A DNA stretch of 48,907 nt from Lactobacillus corticis (GTDB taxonomy: Bacteria; Bacillota; Bacilli; Lactobacillales; Lactobacillaceae): NCBI RefSeq assembly GCF_018327645.1, contig NZ_BMAY01000012.1, positions 1-48,907 on the forward strand, written 5' to 3'. The position numbers and the translations under genes were made by a program. Shown piece by piece: positions 40,974 through 48,907 of the stretch. Below the pieces are notes generated by a model that searched no databases, had not been told where the DNA came from, and saw only the letters and a list, made by a program, of their open reading frames with translations. The stretch's first letter is position 1, and each line of letters opens with the position of its first letter.

Positions 40974-41822
40974 ATGAATCGCAGGCGTATTAGAAGGGCA
41001 AAACTATTGCTTTTATCAACTTTGGTTATTTTAATTTGGCTAATGTACTTAGCTAGAACTTTTCCTGCCAATGTTCAGCTAGGCTTGGCCGGTACGCTAA
41101 CCCTGGCAGTGATCATGCCCTTAGTTTTGCCTAATCTAATCGGGGTTTGGCTGAATCTAATTATGATCATTATTGGTACAGGTTTACTCTTGTTCGGCTA
41201 CATCATCATGCCTACCAGCCAAAAAATGATCTTAATTTTTGCCGGGCCGCTGACTACCTTGCTCTTAACGGGCCTAGTCAACTATCTCTTTCATTGGTCT
41301 AGTTTTAGCCCTCGGAGTCGGGCCGTTCAACGCTATGTGCGCCACTTTGTACCACTGGTAAAAATGGCGGGAATTGAAGATGCTGAAAAGCTTTATGCCG
41401 ATGAACTTCGTTCGATGAAAGAACACCCTAAAATGCCCTTGGTGATGAACCTGCGCCTGGTGCATGTCGAAGCTGAGCAATTTAAGCAGTTCCACCAACA
41501 AGAATACAATGAGATGCTAATTGCCATGTCAGACCTATTAAAGAATCATCGTTTACCGAGCGAACGTTTATTTTACACTGGCGATGCCAGTTTTTTAGTC
41601 GTCTCTTACTCAATTGATCCCCAGGTCTACGCCATCATCAACTCGGAGATCGGCAAACGGCTAAAACAAATTTTGCAGCCCTATGGGATGGAAGCCAGCG
41701 TGGTTATGCAAAAAATTACTTACGCAGATATTGAAAAATTCCCTGATTTTAAAACAGCTTTCCATCACCTTAAACGACTGCTTGAAACTGAAATTCGCGT
41801 TGAATATTTGGAGAAAAACTAA
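40974..41822 (+). CDS. Membrane protein with a degenerate GGDEF domain
   Basis: 282 residues. Three or four membrane helices (about 12-105) precede a cytoplasmic GGDEF-fold domain (about 118-280). In place of the catalytic GGDEF motif it has TGDAS at residues 202-206 inside SERLFYTGDASFLVVS, and no RxxD inhibitory site is seen. It therefore probably does not make c-di-GMP. It may serve as a structural or regulatory partner of the synthase, as proposed for similar proteins in pss/bcs-type loci. It is the first gene of an operon with a small membrane protein, a GT2 synthase and a GH8 hydrolase. AGGG precedes the ATG. Confidence 0.72.
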   Translation: MNRRRIRRAKLLLLSTLVILIWLMYLARTFPANVQLGLAGTLTLAVIMPLVLPNLIGVWLNLIMIIIGTGLLLFGYIIMPTSQKMILIFAGPLTTLLLTGLVNYLFHWSSFSPRSRAVQRYVRHFVPLVKMAGIEDAEKLYADELRSMKEHPKMPLVMNLRLVHVEAEQFKQFHQQEYNEMLIAMSDLLKNHRLPSERLFYTGDASFLVVSYSIDPQVYAIINSEIGKRLKQILQPYGMEASVVMQKITYADIEKFPDFKTAFHHLKRLLETEIRVEYLEKN

Positions 41823-41968
41823 TGCTAACTTTCTTTTATTATGCGGCTAGTGCCATCACCTTATTTTTTCTATTTTGCTTTTTAGTTTTATTTATTTGCG
41901 GCACCATCATCCTGTTCCGCAATGAAAAAGCTTTTATTACCAGAAGGAATGATAAAAATGCTGACTAA
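41822..41968 (+). CDS. 48-residue single-span membrane protein in the exopolysaccharide operon
   Basis: This very short gene starts in a TAATG overlap with the preceding gene and ends 11 bp inside the GT2 gene, so it is translationally coupled on both sides. The product has one strongly hydrophobic helix (about residues 10-31, ASAITLFFLFCFLVLFICGT) and a positively charged tail (RNEKAFITRRNDKNAD). Small membrane partners (PgaD/IcaD-like) of processive GT2 synthases stabilise the enzyme, and a similar role is inferred here. No homologue can be named. Confidence 0.7.
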   Translation: MLTFFYYAASAITLFFLFCFLVLFICGTIILFRNEKAFITRRNDKNAD

Positions 41969-43259
41969 CGTCCTAATCATCATCACCCTTTTTTCAATTT
42001 GGTGCTCTTTGATCATGGGAATCGTAACTTTAGCAGGAGCAGTTCACTTTTGGCTGCCCCATTCTAAAAAGCTGGTTAAAGTTACGCCTTTAGCACGTTA
42101 CCCCAAAATAACCATTGTCGTTCCTGCCCACAATGAGGCATTAGTAATTCGCAAAACAACTGAGGCAATTTTAAATTTAAATTATCCAGCCAGCTGTGTC
42201 CAGCTTTTGCTATTTGCCGACAATTGTCAGGATAATACTGCCGAAATCATGCGGAAAATCAAGGCCAACTACCCGGGGCGGAAGATCACGGTAATTGAAC
42301 GAACTGGTAGCGGCGGCAAGGCGGGCGTTTTAAACGATGCCCTAAAGCTAGCCCAAGGGGAATACATCGGGGTGTACGATGCCGATGCTATGCCTGAGAA
42401 AAACGCGCTTTACTTTTTGGTCAAAAAGGTCCTAGAAGATCCTAAACGTTATATGGCCACTTTTGGCCGCAATAAAACGCGCAATGCCAAGCAAAATTTC
42501 TTAACTCGTTGCATCAATCAGGAAATAGTCGTAACTCAGCGGATTCAACACGTTGGGATTTGGCATTTATTCAAAATCGGCCGCATCCCCGGAACCAACT
42601 TCATTATTAATTGCGACTTCGTAAAGTCGATCGGCGGCTGGGAAAACGGGGCCTTAACTGAAGATACTGATATTTCCTTTAAAATTATGCAAACTGGCCG
42701 CCTAATTGCTCTAGCGTACAACAGTGAAGCTTTTCAACAAGAACCGGAACGCCTTAAAGACTACTATTTTCAGCGCCTGCGCTGGGCCAAGGGGAACTAT
42801 GAGGTAGTCATCAAAAACTTTAAGTACTTATTCTTGCCTGCAAATTGGCGGGTAAAATTAGAAGTCTTTTACTACTCCTGTACCTTTTTCTGGTTTAATG
42901 CGGCCATTGTTTTATCAGATATTATTTTCTTCAGTAATATCATCGCCCTGCTCATTAACTTGTTTATTCCCCTGAAGCTGCCCTTCACCTTTGCCGGTTC
43001 AAACATGATGATGATGCAGCTTTTGCTCTTCAACTGGATCTTGATGATTCTGCTTTATGTTTTACAAATTGGCATTTCCCTAGCAACCCAATTTGGGCAA
43101 GCAACTACCGATCAAGTATTCATTAGCTTGGCTTCGTATTTCACTTATTCACAGCTATTCATCATTGTGGCCCTCCACGCTGTCATTAGCGTTAGCTTGG
43201 ACCACCTGTTCCACCGCAATGGCAATAAGTGGGTTAAAACTAAACGCTTTGCTGACTAG
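41958..43259 (+). CDS. Processive GT2 glycosyltransferase (BcsA/PgaC-like polysaccharide synthase)
   Basis: 433 residues from the ATG at 41958, chosen because AGAAGGA lies 9 nt upstream; the open frame begins 12 codons earlier. One N-terminal membrane helix is followed by a GT-A domain with all processive-synthase signatures: the DAD motif (141-143) in GVYDADAMPEKN, TED (234-236) in GALTEDTDISF and QRLRW (272-276) in QRLRWAKGN. At least three membrane helices follow at the C-terminus. Such enzymes polymerise and export beta-linked chains (cellulose, poly-GlcNAc or similar). There is no PilZ domain, so c-di-GMP control, if any, must come through a partner. Confidence 0.9.
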   Translation: MLTNVLIIITLFSIWCSLIMGIVTLAGAVHFWLPHSKKLVKVTPLARYPKITIVVPAHNEALVIRKTTEAILNLNYPASCVQLLLFADNCQDNTAEIMRKIKANYPGRKITVIERTGSGGKAGVLNDALKLAQGEYIGVYDADAMPEKNALYFLVKKVLEDPKRYMATFGRNKTRNAKQNFLTRCINQEIVVTQRIQHVGIWHLFKIGRIPGTNFIINCDFVKSIGGWENGALTEDTDISFKIMQTGRLIALAYNSEAFQQEPERLKDYYFQRLRWAKGNYEVVIKNFKYLFLPANWRVKLEVFYYSCTFFWFNAAIVLSDIIFFSNIIALLINLFIPLKLPFTFAGSNMMMMQLLLFNWILMILLYVLQIGISLATQFGQATTDQVFISLASYFTYSQLFIIVALHAVISVSLDHLFHRNGNKWVKTKRFAD

Positions 43260-43270
43260 GGGGGACGACT

Positions 43271-44395
43271 ATGAAAAAAAGAACTAAAATTTGGTATCTG
43301 ATTTTAGGTTTATTTTTTATCAGTGCCTACACCTTGATCATGCTGTGGGTGCGAAAAGATAATCCGACTGCCGTGCGCACGCACTACTTCACTGCTTGGC
43401 GTAAAAGTTATCTGGTCAAAGTGCCCAAAACCAAGTCAAGTTATGTCCGGATGACCGTTAATGGCGAAAAACGCTATACCACTAGCGAAGCGGTCGGCTA
43501 TGGGATGTATTTAACCGTTATGGGAGCTGATAACAACCCACATGCCCAGCGCGACTTCAACCAATTGACCCGCTACTATCTAGATCATCGTTTAAAAAAG
43601 AGCTCTTTAATGTCCTGGCGCCAGCACATTAAATGTAAAAAATATTCCGCTGACCAAACCAGTGCGTCCGATGGCGATATCATCATTGCCCATGCTTTGA
43701 TTCTCGCCTATCGCAAGTGGCAGCAACCGTCCTATCGGAAACTAGCTAAAAAACTCGCAGCCGATATCATGGCTTCCGAAATTAATCAGCAAAACTACAC
43801 GGTTCAGCTTGGCAATTGGGTTAGTCCGAAAAGCAAATATTATCATTATATTCGCACCAGCGACTGCATCCCCTACGCCTTTGATGACTTGTACGACTTA
43901 ACGGGTGACGAACGCTGGATCAAAGTCCGCCAAAGCATGCTGCACTATTTAGGGACTTTATCAGCCCAACATAAAACCGGGCTAATTCCCGATTTTGCTA
44001 AAATTAGCGGCCAAAAAGCCGTTCCGGCTAAACCAAACAGCATTGCGACCAAAGAAGACGGCGATTATAGTTATAACAGCTGCCGGATTCCGATGCTGCT
44101 AGCAGGTTATCAAAAAAATGGCGCCCCCAAGATTTTGCACAAGATGTTGCGCTTTTTCAAAAATACCAATTATGCCGCAGCTGGCTACAAGTTAAACGGC
44201 AAGCCCTTAACTTTAAGTCAATCAGCTAGTTTTGATGCTCCAATCTTTGCTGCCGTCAATGTGGATAAGACTCCGGAATTTAGCGATTTGTACATGCGGA
44301 CCCAGTATATTTTTGCCCGCAAATTGCCAACTGATAATTATTATGATGCAACCCTAACCTTGTTGGCCTTATACGAAACCCCGATTAAAGACTAG
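43271..44395 (+). CDS. GH8-family glycoside hydrolase with an N-terminal membrane anchor
   Basis: 374 residues. A signal-anchor helix (residues 7-26) is followed by an extracellular (alpha/alpha)6-barrel of family GH8. The acid catalyst is E73 in TTSEAVGYGMY, and the ASDGDIIIAHALI motif (D134, D136) follows. GH8 enzymes cut beta-1,4-glucans, chitosan-like or mixed polymers, and in bcs/pss operons (BcsZ, PssZ) they trim the nascent exopolysaccharide. It begins 11 bp after the synthase stop with GGGGG upstream. The presence of this hydrolase suggests that the polymer is beta-1,4-linked. Confidence 0.87.
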   Translation: MKKRTKIWYLILGLFFISAYTLIMLWVRKDNPTAVRTHYFTAWRKSYLVKVPKTKSSYVRMTVNGEKRYTTSEAVGYGMYLTVMGADNNPHAQRDFNQLTRYYLDHRLKKSSLMSWRQHIKCKKYSADQTSASDGDIIIAHALILAYRKWQQPSYRKLAKKLAADIMASEINQQNYTVQLGNWVSPKSKYYHYIRTSDCIPYAFDDLYDLTGDERWIKVRQSMLHYLGTLSAQHKTGLIPDFAKISGQKAVPAKPNSIATKEDGDYSYNSCRIPMLLAGYQKNGAPKILHKMLRFFKNTNYAAAGYKLNGKPLTLSQSASFDAPIFAAVNVDKTPEFSDLYMRTQYIFARKLPTDNYYDATLTLLALYETPIKD

Positions 44396-44396
44396 T

Positions 44397-44422
44397 ATTT
44401 TCAGCAAGCTGCTTGCTAAAAT
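44397..44422. other. Inverted repeat between the GH8 and glyA genes
   Basis: AGCAAG-CTG-CTTGCT flanked by TTTT and AAAA forms a hairpin of about 10 bp. It could end the GH8 transcript or act as a glyA leader element. No PurR box or riboswitch was recognised in front of glyA. Confidence 0.45.
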
Positions 44423-44451
44423 AAACTTAACTAGTAATAGGAGGGACTCAT

Positions 44452-45687
44452 ATGCAATATTCACTTAAATCCCCTGCTCTTTGGAGCGCTATTAAACGTG
44501 AAGAAAGGCGGCAGCAAGACACGATCGAACTGATCGCATCGGAAAACATCGTTTCTGACGCGGTCCGTGAAGCTCAAGGCTCTGTCTTAACCAATAAATA
44601 TGCTGAAGGCTATCCTAACCAGCGTTACTATGGCGGATGCGAATACATCGACCAAGTTGAACAACTAGCAATTGACTATGCTAAAAAATTGTTCGCTGCT
44701 CCCTATGCCAACGTCCAGCCCCACTCCGGTTCACAAGCTAACATGGCGGTTTATCAAGCTTTGCTTAAACCAGGCGATGTCATTTTAGGCATGGGAATGG
44801 ACGCCGGCGGCCACTTAACTCACGGCGCTAAAGTTAATTTTTCCGGCAAACTCTACCGCTCTTATAGCTATGACTTAGATCCCGAAACTGAAGAACTTGA
44901 TTACGAGGCAATTCGCCAGCAAGCCTTAGAGGTCAAACCTAAGCTAATCGTTGCTGGGGCATCTGCTTACAGCAAGATCATTGATTGGCAAGCCTTTCGC
45001 AAAATAGCTGATGAAGTCGGAGCTTATCTCATGGTGGATATGGCCCACATTGCTGGTTTGGTTGCAGCTGGCCTGCACCCTAGCCCGATTCCCGTGGCCG
45101 ACGTGGTTACAACCACGACGCACAAAACCTTGCGCGGACCTCGCGGCGGGATGATTCTTGCTAAAGATCCGGCTTTAGGTAAAAAAATCGACTCCGCCCT
45201 CTTCCCAGGCACGCAAGGCGGCCCTTTGGAACATGTAATTGCCGCTAAAGCTCAAGCCTTTTACGAAGACTTGCAGCCTGAATTTACTGACTATATCAAA
45301 CAAGTTGTGCAAAATGCGGCCGCCATGGCAGAAGTCTTTAAAGAGAGCAACTTGGTGCGAGTCGTGTCTGGTGGCACTGAAAATCACCTTTTAAACTTAG
45401 ATCTGACTAAGAGTGGCATCACTGGTAAAGATGCGCAAAACTTGCTTGATTCAGTGCACATTACCACCAATAAAGAAGCTATTCCCAATGATCCGCGCAG
45501 TCCATTTATCACCAGCGGACTGAGAATTGGGACGCCAGCTATCACTAGTCGCGGCTTTCAAGAAGCGGATGCTAAAAAAGTGGCCCGGTTGATTTTACAA
45601 GCTTTGGCAGCTCCACATGATGAAAATCAGCTGCAGCAAGTGCAAGCTGGAGTTGATGAATTATTAGCCAAATATCCAATTTACTAA
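44452..45687 (+). CDS. glyA: Serine hydroxymethyltransferase
   Basis: A 411-residue PLP enzyme that converts serine and tetrahydrofolate to glycine and methylene-tetrahydrofolate, the main one-carbon source. The signatures are [10 protein letters not shown] near residue 26, [28 protein letters not shown] and the PLP lysine K225 in [16 protein letters not shown]. The length is normal. AGGAGGG lies 6-7 nt upstream. It is a single-gene unit closed by a strong terminator. Confidence 0.98.
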   Translation: MQYSLKSPALWSAIKREERRQQDTIELIASENIVSDAVREAQGSVLTNKYAEGYPNQRYYGGCEYIDQVEQLAIDYAKKLFAAPYANVQPHSGSQANMAVYQALLKPGDVILGMGMDAGGHLTHGAKVNFSGKLYRSYSYDLDPETEELDYEAIRQQALEVKPKLIVAGASAYSKIIDWQAFRKIADEVGAYLMVDMAHIAGLVAAGLHPSPIPVADVVTTTTHKTLRGPRGGMILAKDPALGKKIDSALFPGTQGGPLEHVIAAKAQAFYEDLQPEFTDYIKQVVQNAAAMAEVFKESNLVRVVSGGTENHLLNLDLTKSGITGKDAQNLLDSVHITTNKEAIPNDPRSPFITSGLRIGTPAITSRGFQEADAKKVARLILQALAAPHDENQLQQVQAGVDELLAKYPIY

Positions 45688-45688
45688 G

Positions 45689-45723
45689 AAAAAATCCTGT
45701 TGCCTCAAGCAACAGGATTTTTT
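45689..45723. terminator. Bidirectional terminator of glyA
   Basis: TCCTGTTGC (45695-45703) / GCAACAGGA (45709-45717) is a perfect stem with A and T runs on both sides. Confidence 0.92.
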
Positions 45724-45734
45724 AGTAGCTTATT

Positions 45735-46811
45735 TTAAAAATCATATGCAATCCCTAAACCTGGTTTATCAGTTAGGGTAATTACCCCGCCTTTACGCGT
45801 AAAGCCCCCCGGCATCCCCATTTCAGGATCTTTCGTCAGCAAAAAGCTATCGCAATCTGATTCCGTCACATTCGCATGCGCAGCGACAAAACTCAGCCCT
45901 GCCGTAATGCCAATCTTAGTTTCGGGCATGCAGCCAACCATACAATTGATGTCGTTAACTTCAGCAATGGTATTGATCTTTTCCGCATTATACAAACCAC
46001 CACACTTCATCAGCTTAATGTTAAAAGTATCGGCCGCTCGCAGCTTGGCAGCTCTCATCGCGTCGTGGGGCGAATGGATTGACTCATCCAGCATCAAGCT
46101 GATCCCAGAAACTTTTTGTTTTAATTCTGCTGCTCCAGCAAAATCCCACTCTGGCAAGCATTGTTCCGCTGCTGCCACCTGGTATGGTTTCATCCGGTTT
46201 AAGGTATCAACGGCTGTTGCCAAATCGTAGCCTTGGTTAGCATCAATGCGAATGACCACGTCTGGCCCAACAGCTTTTCTGATTAAAGCAATGGCTTTGA
46301 CATCATCAGCTGGATTAAGGCCGGTTTTTACTTTTATAATCGAAAAACCAGCTTGCACTGCTTGTTTAGCTTTTTCTGCCATTTTTTCTGGCCGATCAAT
46401 ACCAATCGTCAGATCATTGACAACTGTCGGCTTATTTCCGCCTAGCACTTGATAAAGCGGAGCTTGCATGATTTTGCCTTTGATATCATAAAGCGCAATA
46501 TCCACGGCACATTTAGCTGCCGTATTATGTTTTAAAGCGCGGTCCATCACGGCGTGCACGCCACTAATATCATTAGCTTCCATTCCGCAAAGCAATGGTC
46601 GGAACAACTCCAAAGCGGCTTTAACCGTGGCAATCGTTTCACCTGTGACAAACGGGACGGGCGCTGCTTCGCCTAGACCATAGATGCCATTTTCAGTTTC
46701 CACTTTGACGATCACGCTAGTAATAGCAGATATTTCGCCTAAACTAACCTTAAAGGTATATTTCATGGGAACTTCCACAACTTGATAAGCTAATCCAACA
46801 ATTTTATTCAT
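45735..46811 (-). CDS. Dipeptide epimerase (enolase superfamily, muconate-lactonizing subgroup)
   Basis: 358 residues from the ATG at 46811, chosen because AAAGGAG lies 7 nt upstream. The capping domain (about 1-120) is followed by the TIM barrel with the catalytic KxK at K160/K162 (IIKVKTG), metal ligands D190 (RIDANQGY), E216 and D242 (MLDES), and K266 (IKLMKCGG). This pattern fits L-Ala-D/L-Glu epimerases, which convert L-Ala-D-Glu from peptidoglycan to L-Ala-L-Glu for degradation. It overlaps the preceding hydrolase gene by 8 bp, which supports a shared muropeptide or dipeptide recycling role. Exact substrate is not certain. Confidence 0.87.
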   Translation of the reverse strand: MNKIVGLAYQVVEVPMKYTFKVSLGEISAITSVIVKVETENGIYGLGEAAPVPFVTGETIATVKAALELFRPLLCGMEANDISGVHAVMDRALKHNTAAKCAVDIALYDIKGKIMQAPLYQVLGGNKPTVVNDLTIGIDRPEKMAEKAKQAVQAGFSIIKVKTGLNPADDVKAIALIRKAVGPDVVIRIDANQGYDLATAVDTLNRMKPYQVAAAEQCLPEWDFAGAAELKQKVSGISLMLDESIHSPHDAMRAAKLRAADTFNIKLMKCGGLYNAEKINTIAEVNDINCMVGCMPETKIGITAGLSFVAAHANVTESDCDSFLLTKDPEMGMPGGFTRKGGVITLTDKPGLGIAYDF

Positions 46812-48744
46812 GCCCCGACTCCTTTCCTGCCAGCTCAATTGAAAAATTCTTTTTCTCTTCGCTCACAAATATCACATAGCCATCCACTAAATGCGGATGC
46901 GTTTCGAGATAAAAAGTCGCTGCCTCCTTGCCATCGGCGCTAATCGTGGCGGCATAGACTCCCTTGGGCAATTTACCGCTTAGCTGTTGACCTGATTGCG
47001 TTGCAAAAACAGCATTTTGATAAGCTGCTAATTGCACCTGCCCTGCTTGCAAACTAGGCACTTGGTCTACCGGCAGGAGCTGATAATTCCACAGCTGCAA
47101 AACTTCACTCTCACCAGCTTGCTTAAAACTCGGTGCCCAGCTTTCCCGACTTCCCATCCCAGGGGCATCCAAGCAGTAAGCCGTGGCATTATCTGAACAA
47201 GGCTTGGCAGTTAATGCTCCCGCATTTGTGGTGAAAAAGACCACCTGGCCATCACCAAAAGTTGCTAATTTTGCCAAAAATGGGCCGCCACAAGCTTGGC
47301 CTGAATTTAGGCAAGCTGGATTTAAATCACAGGTCACATAAACGTTGCCTAGACGATTGCGCCAAGCTTGAGGCAAAGTTTCAACGGTGAGAAATTTTTT
47401 GCCAATTGGCACCAGGCCTAAACCATTTGCTAAATTATTGCGCAGCAGATACACGGCTTGACCATGCTTTTCAAAGAGCACTTTATTTTTCGGCCCCACA
47501 AAACTGCTGCCGTCATAACTTAAGTCAGTTAAAGCTGGGACTTTCTGCCAACCTGTTTCGGCAGATTGTTCAACTTGGAGTTTGTCATTTTTAAACATTA
47601 CGCGATAAACAGTATCGCCGCCATAATAAATCCCGCCATATTCCGCCGCTAACTTGGCTGGCAGCTTTTTGGCTGCAAGGTCGTTAAAAGCAATCTGAAC
47701 TAGGTCCAAATCCAATTCTTGCCCCACGATGTTCAAGAGTTCGTAGGCAGTTGCAACAGGATTTAGCCCCGTGTCCAAGGTCGTCGAAAATGAAAGAACC
47801 AGATCATACTTAGGAACTACCAACAAGTAACTGCCAAAATGCAAGGTGCCGCCACCCTTGTGGAAAACTTTCGGCCCTAAGTCTAAGACGCTGTCTGGTC
47901 CAACGCTATCCCAACCAAGACCATAGTTAGGCGACATCTGATCATGGGCTAAAAAACTAACGCCAGCAGGTGTGGTCATTAACTTTATTTCAGCTGAACT
48001 AATGACGCCGGGATGCAAGAAAGCTGCGCCAAAAAGCGCATTATCAGCCATGGTGCACCGCATTGCCCCGGCCCCAGTTACAAAAATATATTCCTCTTGG
48101 GAATTCAATAAGTATAGGGGATGTTTGGCAGCAGAAGGATGATCAGCCAATTCAAAACTTTTTAAGCCTAAAGGTTCGAAAAATTCCTTCCGCAAAAAGG
48201 CCATAAAGTTCATCCCGCTTACTTGCTCGACCAAAGTCGCAGCTAGGGTAAAGCCTTCATTGCAATAGACACTAAAAGCCCCGGGAGCAGCTTTTAATTT
48301 TGCCAATTTCCAATAGTGGTCATTTTCTTGTTCATAATTTTGGTGCAAAACGCCCGAAGTGATGGAGCCGCGTAAATTTGTCCCAGGCAAACCCGAAGCG
48401 TGGTTCAGCAGCATTTTAACGGTAATTTGATCAGACCGGGGATCGTTAGTTTTAAAGTTAGGCAAATATTTGACCACTGGGTCATCCAAGTTTAGCTTTC
48501 CTTTTTGCACTAGGCGCACGACTGCCAGAGCCGTATAGACTTTAGTGATCGAGCCAATATCGTATAAGTCGTTGATACTAGCCGGCTTTTCCCCATCGCC
48601 GGTAGTACCAACTGCACACTCGGCTAGCAAGTCATTTTGATAAACTACTGCTGCAGCACAAGCAGCACCGTGACCAGCTCGAAGTTGACTTAATTTGGTG
48701 TGTAAAGCTTTAGCTAGGTGAGAATTTTTACCGTTTAGCTGCAT
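46804..48744 (-). CDS. Serine hydrolase of the beta-lactamase/DD-peptidase (class C) family
   Basis: 646 residues, longer than the usual 350-450. The N-terminal catalytic domain (about 10-345) has S65-x-x-K68 in GSITK, Y160-x-N162 in VYCNEGF and HKGGG as the third motif. A second, beta-rich region of about 300 residues follows, with no recognised motif but resembling D-aminopeptidase-type C-terminal barrels. There is no signal peptide, so it is cytosolic. Coupling with the dipeptide epimerase suggests that it cleaves D-amino-acid-containing peptides, perhaps recycled muropeptides. AGGAG lies upstream of the ATG. Confidence 0.85.
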   Translation of the reverse strand: MQLNGKNSHLAKALHTKLSQLRAGHGAACAAAVVYQNDLLAECAVGTTGDGEKPASINDLYDIGSITKVYTALAVVRLVQKGKLNLDDPVVKYLPNFKTNDPRSDQITVKMLLNHASGLPGTNLRGSITSGVLHQNYEQENDHYWKLAKLKAAPGAFSVYCNEGFTLAATLVEQVSGMNFMAFLRKEFFEPLGLKSFELADHPSAAKHPLYLLNSQEEYIFVTGAGAMRCTMADNALFGAAFLHPGVISSAEIKLMTTPAGVSFLAHDQMSPNYGLGWDSVGPDSVLDLGPKVFHKGGGTLHFGSYLLVVPKYDLVLSFSTTLDTGLNPVATAYELLNIVGQELDLDLVQIAFNDLAAKKLPAKLAAEYGGIYYGGDTVYRVMFKNDKLQVEQSAETGWQKVPALTDLSYDGSSFVGPKNKVLFEKHGQAVYLLRNNLANGLGLVPIGKKFLTVETLPQAWRNRLGNVYVTCDLNPACLNSGQACGGPFLAKLATFGDGQVVFFTTNAGALTAKPCSDNATAYCLDAPGMGSRESWAPSFKQAGESEVLQLWNYQLLPVDQVPSLQAGQVQLAAYQNAVFATQSGQQLSGKLPKGVYAATISADGKEAATFYLETHPHLVDGYVIFVSEEKKNFSIELAGKESGHE

Positions 48745-48842
48745 AATTGTCGCTCCTGTTTTAATAATTTTTTGCTTAAACTTAATTTAACTTATTTTCG
48801 CCGATTGTAAAATCAAATTGAACACTTTAGAAAAATAAAAAA

Positions 48843-48901
48843 GTCCATTTGGACCTGTTTGATAGAATGTTAATGACCACAAAAACATCTATTGGAGGTC
48901 A
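48843..48901 (+). promoter_or_regulatory. Leader of the next plus-strand gene
   Basis: The stretch contains the inverted repeat GTCC-ATTT-GGAC (48843-48854) and a TGACC (48874-48878) / GGTCA (48897-48901) pair. The second pair overlaps the end of the GGAGG ribosome binding site (48894-48898). A promoter is likely nearby but cannot be fixed. Confidence 0.4.
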
Positions 48902-48904
48902 CAA

Positions 48905-48907
48905 ATG
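48905..48907 (+). CDS. Start codon of a gene continuing past the window
   Basis: The ATG at the very end follows GGAGG at a spacing of 6 nt, an ideal start. Nothing of the product is visible. Confidence 0.6.

Noticed and set aside
44397..44451. Riboswitch or PurR box in front of glyA
   Set aside because: Only a short hairpin is seen, with no aptamer-like conserved core and no PurBox sequence.

Overview
The window is chromosomal DNA of a low-GC Gram-positive bacterium, almost certainly a member of the Lactobacillaceae and probably genus Lactobacillus. This rests on AGGAGG-type ribosome binding sites, a LafA/LafB/LtaS lipoteichoic-acid locus, a bile-salt-hydrolase-family gene, FLP-type Crp/Fnr regulation, several PTS sugar loci and a dense tRNA cluster. 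No rRNA, prophage, CRISPR array or intact insertion sequence was found. All family calls were made by reading the translations; no database was searched.

Layout. 0.3-4.1 kb: a TetR-type regulator, then smpB, rnr and secG (ribosome rescue, RNA decay, secretion), all on the minus strand. 4.1-9.5 kb: a lafA-lafB-membrane protein-ltaS operon that makes the glycolipid anchor and the poly(glycerol phosphate) chain of lipoteichoic acid. 9.6-10.5 kb: ten tRNA genes in one minus-strand operon. 10.5-17.5 kb: a small unknown protein, a bile-salt-hydrolase-family gene broken by a nonsense codon, and a redox cluster around an FLP regulator (FMN-binding protein, a CHRD/SOD-like protein with an EF-hand motif, a uracil-DNA-glycosylase-family protein), followed by a CrtC-like protein, a glutathione peroxidase and a decayed AbrB-Doc toxin-antitoxin pair.

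17.7-32.9 kb is an accessory metabolic region, AT-rich by eye. It holds a beta-glucoside locus (PTS EIIC, RpiR, GH1), an aldo/keto reductase, a PepSY lipoprotein, a LysR-fumarate-reductase-like flavoprotein pair bracketed by near-identical hairpins, and an Rrf2-regulated NmrA/QorB-like reductase. It ends with a PTS operon (AlsE/RPE, RpiB, TIM-barrel protein, EIIBCA) divergent from a LacI regulator, whose gene order recalls the Listeria D-allose cassette.

33-40.7 kb: small MmcQ and DUF1905 proteins; a putative DNA-damage operon (XRE, ImmA/IrrE protease, YolD-like, Y-family polymerase); an HxlR-quinone oxidoreductase pair; a secreted lipoprotein of the agmatine-deiminase family; a MerR-quinone reductase-monooxygenase operon whose reductase carries a nonsense codon; and an SMR exporter. 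41-44.4 kb: an exopolysaccharide operon of a degenerate-GGDEF membrane protein, a 48-residue membrane protein, a processive GT2 synthase and a GH8 hydrolase. 44.4-48.9 kb: glyA, a dipeptide epimerase overlapping a beta-lactamase-family hydrolase, and the start codon of one more gene.

The most useful points are three gene decays (bsh, quinone reductase, doc), a perfect FNR-type box at the -41.5 position of the glycosylase promoter, an autoregulated XRE/ImmA/polymerase module, and the exopolysaccharide operon with its unlisted small membrane protein and degenerate GGDEF protein.
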